19,249 nt of DNA from Phycisphaerae bacterium (GCA_016794945.1 JAEUIX010000155.1:1-19249), one strand, 5' to 3'; shown: positions 1-9,231, numbered from the stretch's first letter. Notes: generated by a model from the letters alone, not told the origin. A program made the numbers and translations.

Positions 1-161
1 CATGGCGTGCCCTCGACTCGCAATCCCTCGCCGCATCGCGGCCCGACAAGTGTGAAACAGTAGCGTCGGCCCGGCCACCCGGGAAGGGCCGCGTTCGGGG
101 CCCCTGCCCGTCCCGCGCGCCGCCCGGCACCAGGAGCCGAACGCCAACCGGTCCGATCACC

Positions 162-1757
<1,596 letters not shown>

Positions 1758-1794
1758 CGCCCGCGATGGTACGCCCCGGCGCTGCGACGACCGA

Positions 1795-2718
1795 TCACGG
1801 CAGGCACCAGCCGCCCGCGCGCTGCAGGCAGGAGAACTGCCGCTCGAATCCGGCGGATCCGGCGAAGACCGTGCCGTCGGCGTTGCGCACCACGTCCAGA
1901 CGCGCATCGCCTGCGATCGCGAAGCCCGTCGGATCGTCGATCATGGGGCAGACGTACCAGCGCGGGCCCTTGCTGCCGTCCTCGGGCGGTCGCTCGACGC
2001 TGATGTACCCATCGTCCAGCAGGTCTTCAATCTCGTTGACCTTCTTGATGATCGGCGTGCCGTCGGCGTCCAGGCCGTTGCGCGCCGCCAGGCTCGCCAG
2101 CGCCTGCTGGCCTCCGGGGGTGTTGAACGCCGCCGACGTGTACGTGACGATGTTGCACCGCCACAAGCCCAACGGGTTGCCCGTGTCGTAGCCGTTGCGC
2201 ATGTCCGCCACCGGCTCCTGCCGGCGGGGGTTCAGCACGCCCGGCTGGTTCACCCGCTTGGGGAAGCAGTACAGGCAGTAGGTTTCGCTGATGCCCCTGG
2301 CCAACACCCCCGCCGCGTCCGCTGTGAAGCTGTTCAAATCGCGCACCGACGCGACAGTGGAGAAGAACACAGGGTTGCCCGAATGGGTGTACGCCGCCTG
2401 CACCACCAGCGGACGGACGGCGCGGTGCCGCCGTTGCGACGGCGCGTCAGATGTCCCGGTGATCCCGTCAGGCTCGATGCGGCCCACCAGGCCCGCCGGG
2501 TTGATCCCGTTGGCCAGGTAATGCGCATCGGTGAAGTCGAACGTCCGCCGGTAGACGCCCGGCATCGTGCCCGTCGGCGCTTGCTCGATCTGGCGCTGCT
2601 GTTGCCGCGAAGGCGGCTTGCGGGCCGGCTGGTATTCCGCCCAAGCCAAGCCCAGGCAAGCGGCTGCCGCCAGCCATCGAGCCGTCGTCCACCCGTCGAT
2701 GTGAAGCATCCCGATCAT
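1795..2718 (-). CDS. Secreted or membrane-anchored protein of unknown function
   Basis: I do not recognise this 307-residue protein. The ATG at 2718 is chosen because a weak purine-rich ribosome site (AAGGCGGTGG) precedes it and a hydrophobic segment follows at residues 12-26, consistent with a signal peptide or N-terminal anchor. A basic, Gln-rich linker follows (about 30-46), then a soluble domain rich in Tyr, Asn and Gly. Cysteines occur at 21, 148, 151 (CLYC), 188, 257, 297 and 305, a pattern suggesting disulfides in an exported domain. Cys21 follows AAAA but the lipobox is poor, so a lipoprotein is not claimed. It lies between the metal ATPase (99-base gap) and lysS (37-base gap) on the same strand. 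Coding is supported by sensible composition, a plausible start and lack of overlap with the better-supported neighbours. Function unknown. Confidence 0.7.
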   Translation of the reverse strand: MIGMLHIDGWTTARWLAAAACLGLAWAEYQPARKPPSRQQQRQIEQAPTGTMPGVYRRTFDFTDAHYLANGINPAGLVGRIEPDGITGTSDAPSQRRHRAVRPLVVQAAYTHSGNPVFFSTVASVRDLNSFTADAAGVLARGISETYCLYCFPKRVNQPGVLNPRRQEPVADMRNGYDTGNPLGLWRCNIVTYTSAAFNTPGGQQALASLAARNGLDADGTPIIKKVNEIEDLLDDGYISVERPPEDGSKGPRWYVCPMIDDPTGFAIAGDARLDVVRNADGTVFAGSAGFERQFSCLQRAGGWCLP

Positions 2719-2817
2719 GTTCCACCGCCTTGCGTTCGCTCGCCCTGTCCGCATCCGGGCGCAGCGGGGGCGGTCAGCCCCGATGATCATCCATGCGTCA
2801 GCGCGGCCCGACAGCTG

Positions 2818-4875
2818 TCACCCTGCCGCCCGCACCGGGCTGATCTCCGAGGAATCCCCCTGTTCGCGGGACATTGCTGATGGCTCGGCCAGGGGCTCTG
2901 TGGCCTGGCGATCACACGTGCAGACCTCGAAACCCCGCACGGTCAGCAGCAGCAGCGAGTTGCAGACGACCAGCAGCGTGCCCCCTTCGTGCCCGACGAC
3001 GCCGAGCCAGAGCGGCACGGGCCGGCCGATGAGCGAGCCCACGATGGTGGCGATGGCCATGACAGCCATCGCGCCGAGGGAGAACGAGAGGTTGAGCATC
3101 ACCGTCCTGCGACAGCGACGCGCCAGCCGGATCGCCCAAGGAACGGCCAGCAGGTCGTCGGCCAGCAGCACCGCGTCGGCCGATTCCAGGGCCGCATCGG
3201 AGCCGATGGAGCCGATGGCGATCGAGACGTCGGCCGCCGCCAGGGCCGGCGCATCGTTCACGCCGTCGCCGATCACGGCGGTCGGCCCGACCTCGCGTTT
3301 GAGCCTCTGGACGTGGGACACCTTGTCGCCGGGCATGAGCTCGGCATGGAACTCGTCGAGCCCGAGCCGCTCGGCGACGGTCGCCGCGGTCAGGCGGTTG
3401 TCCCCGGTGAGCATGACAACGGGCCGCACGCCGATCTCGTGCAGGCGCGCGGTGAGGCAGTCGGCTCCGGGACGCGCGGCGTCGGCCAAGATGATGACCG
3501 CCGCCTGCTCGGTCCAGGCGCACACCACCGCGATCTGCCCCTGGTGCTGCACGCGTTTGAGCACCGAGCGCACCTGCGCCCGCAGGCACACGGGGATCAG
3601 CTCCTCGGTGTGGTGCAGCGAGCCGATCCGTGCGGGCGTGCCCTCCACGGTCGCGACGATGCCACGTCCGGTGATGTACTTCACGTCCTCCGCCGGGGCC
3701 GGGGCCAACCCCTGCCGCTCCGCCGCTTCGATGATCGCGGCGGCGATGGGGTGCGATGATCCGCCCTCCAGGGCCGCGGCGACGGCCAGCAGTTCCGGCC
3801 CGGCGCTCCACGCGACGGGCTCGACGTGCATCACGCGCGGGCGGCCGATGGTCAGGGTGCCGGTCTTGTCGAAGGCGATGGCGCGGGCGCGGCTGAGTCG
3901 GTCGATCGACTGGCCGCCCTTGAAGAGCACGCCGGTGCGGGCCGCGCGGCTGATGGCGGCGAGGGTGGCGGTGGGGGTGGAGATGATGAGCGCACAGGGC
4001 GAGGCCACGATGAGCAGCGTGATCGCGGTGTACATCGCGTCGCGCAGGTCGCGCCCGATGCCCCAGTGCCAGACCGCGAAGACCGCCAACGCCGACGCGA
4101 ACACGCCGATCGCGTAGGGCTGGCTCACGCGATCGATGATGCGCTGCACGGGTTCGCGCTGCTGCTGGGCCTGGATGACCAGGTCGAGGATCTTCTGCAG
4201 AGAGCTCTGGGCCGCCGGCCGGAGCACGACAGCCTCGACGGGGTTCCCGACGTTGATCGTGCCGGCGAACAGCTCGTCGCCCTCGAAGACGTGGCGCGGC
4301 TGGCTCTCGCCTGTGATCGAGGACTGGTCGATGGAAGACTCGCCGAGCGCCAGGCGGCAGTCGGTCGGCACCGCCTCGCCCGGCAGGATCTTCACGCGGT
4401 CGCCGGCGACCAGCGACTCCGGCTCGGCCTTGACCCAGACGCCGCCTTCCAGCCGCTGGGCGGCGGTCGGCATGAGCCTGTGCAGGGCTTCGACGGCGCG
4501 CGTGGTCCGCGCCATCGCCAGGTCCTCCAGCGCCCCGCTCAGCGTGAACAGGAAGAGCAGCAGCGCCCCCTCGGCCGGCGCGCCGATCCACGCCGCCAGC
4601 GCCGCCCCGACCACCATGAGCACGTCGATGTCGAACGTCCCCTGCCCCAGCGCGGCCAGCGCCGCGCGCATGCCGTGGAACAGCCCGATGGCCAGCGCAC
4701 CCCAGGCCAGCAACTCGCCCGCCAGATGCACACCGCCTCCGACCTCACCCGCTGTGCGCAGGATCCAGCCCGCCAGCAGCATCACGCCGGCGACCAGCGC
4801 GGCCAGCAGTTCACCCTTGGGCGAGAGCAGAAACGGCCGCCGCTGATCGGTGCTCACGAGGCCGGTTCCTGCCAT
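2818..4875 (-). CDS. P1B-4 type heavy-metal translocating P-type ATPase (CtpD/CoaT/PfeT-like)
   Basis: Predicted to export a transition metal across the inner membrane at the cost of ATP; the P1B-4 subgroup handles Co2+, Fe2+ or related ions. The 685-residue protein has the P-ATPase marks in order: TGES in the actuator domain (188-191), phosphorylation site DKTGT (336-340), the P1B HP dipeptide (375-376), TGD (490-492) and GDGVND (536-541). The membrane metal site is SPC (292-294) rather than CPC, and the last helices carry HEGGT (629-633); together these are the P1B-4 signature. There is no N-terminal HMA metal-binding domain, as is usual for the subgroup. The short C-terminal tail has a CxC pair (652, 654) that might be an extra metal ligand (inference). 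The ORF is open upstream to 5133, but the ATG at 4875 is chosen because the upstream stretch is unlike protein and crosses the divergent gene's start. Confidence 0.93.
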   Translation of the reverse strand: MAGTGLVSTDQRRPFLLSPKGELLAALVAGVMLLAGWILRTAGEVGGGVHLAGELLAWGALAIGLFHGMRAALAALGQGTFDIDVLMVVGAALAAWIGAPAEGALLLFLFTLSGALEDLAMARTTRAVEALHRLMPTAAQRLEGGVWVKAEPESLVAGDRVKILPGEAVPTDCRLALGESSIDQSSITGESQPRHVFEGDELFAGTINVGNPVEAVVLRPAAQSSLQKILDLVIQAQQQREPVQRIIDRVSQPYAIGVFASALAVFAVWHWGIGRDLRDAMYTAITLLIVASPCALIISTPTATLAAISRAARTGVLFKGGQSIDRLSRARAIAFDKTGTLTIGRPRVMHVEPVAWSAGPELLAVAAALEGGSSHPIAAAIIEAAERQGLAPAPAEDVKYITGRGIVATVEGTPARIGSLHHTEELIPVCLRAQVRSVLKRVQHQGQIAVVCAWTEQAAVIILADAARPGADCLTARLHEIGVRPVVMLTGDNRLTAATVAERLGLDEFHAELMPGDKVSHVQRLKREVGPTAVIGDGVNDAPALAAADVSIAIGSIGSDAALESADAVLLADDLLAVPWAIRLARRCRRTVMLNLSFSLGAMAVMAIATIVGSLIGRPVPLWLGVVGHEGGTLLVVCNSLLLLTVRGFEVCTCDRQATEPLAEPSAMSREQGDSSEISPVRAAG

Positions 4876-4880
4876 GCTGC

Positions 4881-4910
4881 ATTCTAACCGTCGCGGCCCG
4901 CACAGGCCCC
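4881..4910 (-). promoter_or_regulatory. Candidate promoter of the metal ATPase gene, possibly leaderless
   Basis: Read on the minus strand, TTGGGG (4905-4910) is followed after 18 bases by TAGAAT (4881-4886), one base from the -10 consensus. Only five bases separate the -10 box from the ATG at 4875, so transcription would begin at or next to the start codon. No Shine-Dalgarno sequence is present, which fits a leaderless mRNA. Confidence 0.4.
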
Positions 4911-4990
4911 AACCGCGCCGCGTGCAGCCACTCCGTCGCCGGCGGCCAAGTTCGTTGAACCCGTCGATCGGTCGGCGGCCTCCATCGTGT

Positions 4991-5563
4991 ATGAACGCCG
5001 CCGCGAATCGCTCCGTCTCACTGCCACTGCTCCAGAACGTGCGGATCGCCTCTCCGTGCCCGGCGCGGTGGGAGGACATGACCGGCGACGACAAGGTCCG
5101 GCATTGCGCGCTTTGCAACCTCAACGTACACAATCTGGCCGCGATGTCGGGGGACGAGGCCGAGCGTCTGCTGTCAGGCCATTTCAGCGCCGACGGGACC
5201 GTGAAACCGGGCCGTCTGTGCGCCGTGATCTACCGGCGGGCGGATGGCACGGTCCTGACGCGCGACTGCCCCGTCGGTTGGGCACGCGTTCGCGCGGCGG
5301 CGCGCCGGTCCCTGCTCCGGATCGCGGCGGCCCTGGCGCTGGTGACGGGCCTTTCGGCCCTCGCGGCCACGGCTCATCGCGCCGACGCTTCCGGCCGGCG
5401 CGTGCGCTGGCTGGAGCCGTTCGCGACGGTGGCCAGGTTCTTCTCACCACCCGCGCAGGCGCCCTTGGCCGGGAGCATCGCGATCCGCGGCGAGGTCATC
5501 ATGGGCAAGGTGTCGCCGATGCCCTTGCCGCCCGCGCAGCCGGCCCCCGGTCACGATCAGTGA
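4991..5563 (+). CDS. Cys-motif protein with one membrane segment, unknown function
   Basis: A 190-residue protein of a recurring but uncharacterised bacterial type. The N-terminal part has PCPARWEDM (22-30), then HCALC (38-42) with VHNL, then an acidic helix with EAERLL, then GRLC (75-78) and ADGTVLTRDCPVG (84-96). The five cysteines (23, 39, 42, 77, 93) and their conserved settings suggest a small metal- or cluster-binding fold, but no ligand can be assigned from sequence alone. A hydrophobic segment (about 108-126) follows an Arg-rich stretch, so the Cys domain is probably cytoplasmic and the C-terminal ~60 residues periplasmic. The ATG at 4991 fits the start of the conserved region; an upstream in-frame ATG at 4850 would run through the divergent gene's 5' end. 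It sits seven bases before the next gene, so the two form an operon. It is divergent from the metal ATPase. Confidence 0.8.
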   Translation: MNAAANRSVSLPLLQNVRIASPCPARWEDMTGDDKVRHCALCNLNVHNLAAMSGDEAERLLSGHFSADGTVKPGRLCAVIYRRADGTVLTRDCPVGWARVRAAARRSLLRIAAALALVTGLSALAATAHRADASGRRVRWLEPFATVARFFSPPAQAPLAGSIAIRGEVIMGKVSPMPLPPAQPAPGHDQ

Positions 5564-5570
5564 GGACCCT

Positions 5571-6050
5571 ATGGCACGCTTCCTCATCCCCTTGATGTTC
5601 GTGTGGTTCGCGGTGGGCGCGATCGCCCTGGTTCAGTCGCACGGATCGAGTGCAGTGGGGGGCTACGCCTTTGAACTGGCCGGAGTCATCGAGCTGGCGA
5701 TCGTCCCGGTGGTCGCGGCGTGGCTCGCTGCGGAACTGGCCGATCGCCGTCGCAGGCGGCGGTGGCTGACGCCCGACGCCGGGTGGCTGGGCCCGACGGG
5801 GATGGGTCTGTGCGCCGGTGTTACGGGCGTGGCAATGGCCGCGGGGTTTCTGCTCGTCGTGCCGGATGCCTGGCCCGATGGTTTCGTGATCGCCTCGGCC
5901 TCGGCCGCCGCGTCGTTCGGCTCGGTCCGGCTGTCGCCGGCGCAGCGAGCGAGTTTCTGCCCGCTGTGCGGGTACGACCGTTCGGGGGCCACGCCGGCGT
6001 CGCGCGGCCTGTGCCCGGAGTGCGGGCACGATGCGTTCGCGGTGCGGTGA
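5571..6050 (+). CDS. Small multi-pass membrane protein with C-terminal zinc ribbon
   Basis: A 159-residue protein with about four hydrophobic segments (residues 4-22, 36-55, 77-97, 103-120). It ends in a cytoplasmic-style zinc ribbon: CPLCGYD (130-136) and CPECG (148-152), giving four Cys ligands. The CxxCGYD...CPECG tail is frequent on small membrane proteins of Planctomycetota (family knowledge); its function is not established. An Arg-rich cluster (59-64) after the second segment supports a cytoplasmic loop there by the positive-inside rule. A good ribosome site (GAGGA) precedes the ATG, and the gap to the upstream Cys-motif gene is only seven bases, so the two are translated from one mRNA. 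It converges on moxR with 25 bases between the stop codons. Confidence 0.82.
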   Translation: MARFLIPLMFVWFAVGAIALVQSHGSSAVGGYAFELAGVIELAIVPVVAAWLAAELADRRRRRRWLTPDAGWLGPTGMGLCAGVTGVAMAAGFLLVVPDAWPDGFVIASASAAASFGSVRLSPAQRASFCPLCGYDRSGATPASRGLCPECGHDAFAVR

Positions 6051-6075
6051 TCTGTGGGTGGAGGAGGGGCGCGGG

Positions 6076-7140
6076 CTACTTCAGCACCGCGTCCATCTGC
6101 TTCTTCTCGGCGGCGGAGACGCCCTCGACCGGGATCTCCTTGAGCATGGCGTCGATGATGACGTCGGTGGTCACCTGATCGGCTTCCGCGTTGAAGTTGG
6201 TGAGGATGCGGTGGCGGAGCACGGGCTTGGCGACCTCGCGGACGTGCTCCGGGGTAACGTGGGTCGAGCCGCCGAGGATGGCCCGCGCCTTGGCGGCGAG
6301 CACCAGGTACTCGCTGGCGCGGGGGCCGGCCCCCCAGCCGACGTACTGCTCGATCATCTTCGGCCTGGTAAGGCCGCCGTCCATCGGCTCCTTGATGCGC
6401 GTCGAGCGCACCAGCCGCAGCGCGTAGCGCAGCACGTGGTCCGCCACAGGCGTGGCGCGGACCAGGTCCTGGACGCGGGCGATGTCCTCGGCGCTCAGCG
6501 TGGCCTCGGGCTGCTGCGTCGTGCCGCCGGTGGTGCGGCGGACGATCGCCAGTTCCTCGTCGGCCGACGGGTACGAGATCTTCACCTCGAACATGAAGCG
6601 ATCGAGCTGCGCTTCGGGCAGGGGGTAGGTGCCCTCCTGCTCGATGGGGTTCTGCGTCGCCAGCACGAAGAACGGAGTCGGAAGGCGGTGCTGCATGCCG
6701 CCGACGGTCACCTGCCGCTCCTGCATGGCCTCCAGCAGGGCCGCCTGCGTCTTGGGCGGCGTTCGGTTGATCTCGTCGGCCAAGATGACGTTCGCGAAGA
6801 TCGGTCCCTTGACGAAACGCAGCGTCCGCACGCCGGTGCTCTTGTCCTCCTCGATCACTTCGGTGCCGGTGATGTCGCTGGGCATCAGGTCGGGCGTGAA
6901 CTGGATGCGGCTGAACCCCAGGCTCAGCGTTCGGGCGATCGTGGAGATCAGCAGCGTCTTGGCCAGGCCCGGCACTCCGACCACCAGCGCGTGGCCCCGG
7001 CAGAAGATCGCCATGAGAATCTGATCGACCACCGCGTCCTGCCCCACGATGACCTTGTGAACCTCGACCTTCACCCGATCGAACGCGCTGCGCACTTCCG
7101 CGCTGGTCTGCTGGGCCTCGGTGATCGGCGTCTGGTTCAT
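6076..7140 (-). CDS. moxR: MoxR-family AAA+ ATPase
   Basis: A 354-residue AAA+ ATPase of the MoxR/RavA class, cytoplasmic chaperone-like ATPases often working with von Willebrand A proteins. Visible motifs: Walker A GVPGLAKT (55-62), Walker B VILADE (118-123) followed by INR, sensor 1 ATQNP (161-165), the arginine-finger region EAQLDRF (176-182), and the C-terminal lid with the GxxxRA-type segment near 271-275. The ATG at 7140 starts right before the family's usual N-terminal helix; the ORF is open 30 codons upstream but those run through a perfect inverted repeat. The usual partners (DUF58 and VWA/Bat proteins) are not next to it: downstream lies a convergent gene, upstream a terminated operon. 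It therefore appears to be a single-gene transcript. No Shine-Dalgarno sequence is visible. Confidence 0.95.
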   Translation of the reverse strand: MNQTPITEAQQTSAEVRSAFDRVKVEVHKVIVGQDAVVDQILMAIFCRGHALVVGVPGLAKTLLISTIARTLSLGFSRIQFTPDLMPSDITGTEVIEEDKSTGVRTLRFVKGPIFANVILADEINRTPPKTQAALLEAMQERQVTVGGMQHRLPTPFFVLATQNPIEQEGTYPLPEAQLDRFMFEVKISYPSADEELAIVRRTTGGTTQQPEATLSAEDIARVQDLVRATPVADHVLRYALRLVRSTRIKEPMDGGLTRPKMIEQYVGWGAGPRASEYLVLAAKARAILGGSTHVTPEHVREVAKPVLRHRILTNFNAEADQVTTDVIIDAMLKEIPVEGVSAAEKKQMDAVLK

Positions 7141-7146
7141 GCCCCC

Positions 7147-7152
7147 AGTGTA
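7147..7152 (-). promoter_or_regulatory. Candidate -10 box (TANNNT) of moxR
   Basis: On the minus strand TACACT lies six bases before the moxR ATG. With no ribosome binding site in the gap (GGGGGC), this position fits a leaderless start. No convincing -35 hexamer is seen; the -35 region is occupied by the 12-bp inverted repeat. Confidence 0.35.
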
Positions 7153-7157
7153 CCGGG

Positions 7158-7188
7158 CGCCCGTCGGCCGGGGTGCGGCCGACGGGCG
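7158..7188. repeat. Perfect 12-bp inverted repeat upstream of moxR
   Basis: The arms CGCCCGTCGGCC (7158-7169) and GGCCGACGGGCG (7177-7188) are perfect reverse complements around a 7-base spacer. The element starts 18 bases before the moxR ATG and 6 bases behind the TACACT box, so it overlaps where RNA polymerase would contact the -35 region. It could be an operator for a dimeric regulator, or a GC-rich stem in RNA. There is no T-tract after either arm, so it is not called a terminator. Confidence 0.55.
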
Positions 7189-7250
7189 ACCACGAGCGCT
7201 CGCGCCGCCGTCGGAACGGTCCGTCTTCACACCGGACCGTCGCCAACAAG

Positions 7251-7280
7251 AAAGCCCCCGGACACGCGTCCGGGGGCTTT
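7251..7280 (-). terminator. Intrinsic terminator of the sigma/anti-sigma/PDZ operon
   Basis: A perfect 13-bp stem, AAAGCCCCCGGAC (7251-7263) against GTCCGGGGGCTTT (7268-7280), with a 4-base loop. Read on the minus strand the stem is followed by CTTGTT, a modest U-rich tail, and it lies 57 bases after the PDZ gene's stop. It is roughly symmetric, so it may also work on the opposite strand. Confidence 0.85.
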
Positions 7281-7337
7281 CCGGTGTGGGGCGCTTGCGC
7301 GCCCGGGTCGTGATCGTGTCCGCTCGGCGCCCGTCGC

Positions 7338-8519
7338 CTACGGCCGGGCCGGCGGCGTCGGAGCGGCGGGGGGGGCGTCGGGCCGCTTGTCGGGCGCGCC
7401 GGGCGGGGCCGGCGGCGCGGGAGGCGCCAGGCGGTTCAGCAACTCCTCGAGCCGCATCAACCGCTCCTCCAGCCGGGCCATGCGCTCGTCAAGGCCCGAC
7501 CGGCGCGTGTCCATGAAGATCTGCGGGTCGGCCGTCACGCCGGGCGGGATGACGGTCAGTCGGTCGCGCCGGGAGCGCTCCATCTGCCGCTCGGCCTCGC
7601 GCATCGCGTCGGCGCTGCGGCGCTGCGCCTCCATCAGCCGCTTCTGCACATCCTCCATGTCGACCCGGGTCTGCCCCGCGACGGGGGGCTGCGGGACCGC
7701 GAACGACCACTGCGGCATGTCGTCGCTCTCGACCTGCTCCCACTTGCCGTTCATCATCTTGTCCTCGTCGAACGCCGAAAGCGTGACGTTCAGTTCCTTC
7801 CGCTGGCCCTCCTGCACCACCGACAGCCGGATCGTGTCGCCCGGCTTGGCCTTCATGGAGGTGAGCACCTCGCGAAGCGTGTTCTCGCTCGTCACCGGCG
7901 TGTCGTTCACGGCCACCAGCAGGTCGTACGGCTTCAGACCCGCCTGGGCCGCCGGAAGACCCTCGGCAACGCCCGCCACGAGAATCGCCTTGCCCGGCTC
8001 GATCTTCAGGTGACGCAGCAACGCGGGGCTCGGCTGGGCCATCCGCACCCCGACCATCACCGGCGGCTTGGGGGCTTCAGGATCAAACCCCGCGGCCTGA
8101 CCCTCCATCGGGCCGCGAGCGAAGCTCCCGCGGAACGCCGTGACGCGCGGGCGGCTGTCGCCGGCGCGGGGCGAGCCCGCCGCGGCGTCCATGATCACCT
8201 TGCCCTGATCGTCCAGCACGACGACGCGGTCGGCGGTCACCGTCACGCGATCGGCGGGGATGCTCTCGCCGTTCTTCTTGAGCTCGAGGACCTTGCCGTC
8301 CTGCACCCGGATGAAGTAGTGCACATCGTCGGTCCAGATCTGGTAGTAGCCGGTGCGGGTTGGGTTGGCAGCGTCGTCCATCGTCGTGACGACCCGGGCC
8401 GTCCGACCGGCCGGCTGACCGAACTCATTCACCACCGCGGCGCGCTGCCCCGGCCAGGCGGAAAGCCCGCCGGACAGCGAGAGCACCAGGGCGATCGAAG
8501 CGAGCGTTGTGTTCTTCAT
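7338..8519 (-). CDS. Exported PDZ-domain protein with coiled coil and Pro-rich tail
   Basis: A 393-residue protein with a signal peptide (lysine at 3, hydrophobic 7-19, likely cut near residue 21), so it acts outside the cytoplasm. Residues ~30-115 form a beta-rich region (TGYYQIWTDDVHYFIRVQDG). A PDZ domain spans about 155-248, with GVAEGLPAAQAGLKPYDLLVAV and the usual DTPV and GDTIRLSVVQEG elements. Two charged helices likely to coil follow at about 287-318 and 343-364, then a Pro/Ala tail. No protease domain or Ser-His-Asp triad is visible, so it is not an HtrA protease; a substrate-binding or scaffold role is inferred. A clear ribosome site (GAGGT, seven bases upstream) precedes the ATG. 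It is the third gene after the sigma factor and membrane protein (52-base gap) and ends before the terminator. Confidence 0.88.
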   Translation of the reverse strand: MKNTTLASIALVLSLSGGLSAWPGQRAAVVNEFGQPAGRTARVVTTMDDAANPTRTGYYQIWTDDVHYFIRVQDGKVLELKKNGESIPADRVTVTADRVVVLDDQGKVIMDAAAGSPRAGDSRPRVTAFRGSFARGPMEGQAAGFDPEAPKPPVMVGVRMAQPSPALLRHLKIEPGKAILVAGVAEGLPAAQAGLKPYDLLVAVNDTPVTSENTLREVLTSMKAKPGDTIRLSVVQEGQRKELNVTLSAFDEDKMMNGKWEQVESDDMPQWSFAVPQPPVAGQTRVDMEDVQKRLMEAQRRSADAMREAERQMERSRRDRLTVIPPGVTADPQIFMDTRRSGLDERMARLEERLMRLEELLNRLAPPAPPAPPGAPDKRPDAPPAAPTPPARP

Positions 8520-8571
8520 GGCGTTACCTCACGAATGCGCGTGCGGGAATCCCGCGGAGCGATCAGGCGAA

Positions 8572-9231
8572 TCACATCGGGGCATTGGATGCCGGGGACG
8601 CGCCCGGTGTCGCGCCGGGCGACGAGGCGGGCAGCAGAACCGGCCGCCCGGTTTCATCGGTCCCGAGCTTGTAGAAGTCCTTCACGAGAGCCTTCTCGAC
8701 GATCTGGCGCACGTACGTCACCTCGGTGCCGCCCTCGACGGGCCGGGTGTCCACCACGAACCGCTGGGGCATCTCACCGACGACCGAGCCGTCCTGACGG
8801 CCGAGCTGCATGTACGCCGCCAGCGCTTCGGCCGGCCGGGTGAAGCCCCCCAGCGCGGCCCCGTGCCCGCCGTCCAGCGGGCTGATGTTCGTCGAGCCCG
8901 GACGCACCCCGATGAGCACACCCACCAGAGACAGGCCCAGCACCGCGGCGACCGCCCAGCCCAGCCGAGCCGGCACCGCGATCCGCCCGGCGATCGGCGC
9001 GCCGCCGAAGCGCGGCGACCCGGGGAGTTCCACGCGGTCGGCGCGGGCCACCTCCGTCCCCATCAGCGCGCCGAGCGATCCGTCCAGGCGCGACGACTCG
9101 GCCAGGTCGGACCAGACCGTCGCGTCGGCCGACGCGATCTGCCGCAGCGCCGCCCAGTCGGCGGCGCCGGCACGCCCGTCGATCAGGCGGGAGATCAGCA
9201 CGTCGCGGTCGGTTTCGGGAATCGGGGTCAT
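8572..9231 (-). CDS. One-pass membrane protein in anti-sigma position
   Basis: A 219-residue protein starting 11 bases after the sigma factor's stop, the position where membrane anti-sigma factors of ECF sigmas are normally encoded. The N-terminal ~60 residues are helical and acidic (ETDRDVLISRLIDGRAG; WAALRQIASADATVWSDLAE), like the short cytoplasmic sigma-binding domains of this class. There are no HxxxCxxC ligands, so it is not a zinc-binding (ZAS) anti-sigma. A membrane segment lies at 89-109, followed by a periplasmic domain (~110-219) with RFVVDTRPVEGGTEVTYVRQ and a Pro/Ser/Ala end. Assignment as anti-sigma rests on position and topology, not on a family signature. A GAGGTGG site precedes the ATG at 9231. 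Confidence 0.8.
   Translation of the reverse strand: MTPIPETDRDVLISRLIDGRAGAADWAALRQIASADATVWSDLAESSRLDGSLGALMGTEVARADRVELPGSPRFGGAPIAGRIAVPARLGWAVAAVLGLSLVGVLIGVRPGSTNISPLDGGHGAALGGFTRPAEALAAYMQLGRQDGSVVGEMPQRFVVDTRPVEGGTEVTYVRQIVEKALVKDFYKLGTDETGRPVLLPASSPGATPGASPASNAPM

Noticed and set aside
1..3. A start codon (cat on the plus strand) of a further minus-strand gene at the left edge
   Set aside because: Only three bases of any such gene are present; a GAGG a few bases upstream is suggestive but not enough to call a gene.
67..91. Inverted repeat CGGCCC / GGGCCG as a lysS terminator
   Set aside because: Short 6-bp arms, 13-base loop and only TTT some distance after it on the minus strand; common by chance in DNA this GC-rich.
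2912..4591. A 559-codon frame inside the metal ATPase in another minus-strand frame
   Set aside because: Arg/Ala/Gly-rich shadow of the P-type ATPase; the main frame has all catalytic motifs.
7338..8519. HtrA/DegP-type protease
   Set aside because: Only the PDZ domain is present; no trypsin-like domain or catalytic GNSGG motif.
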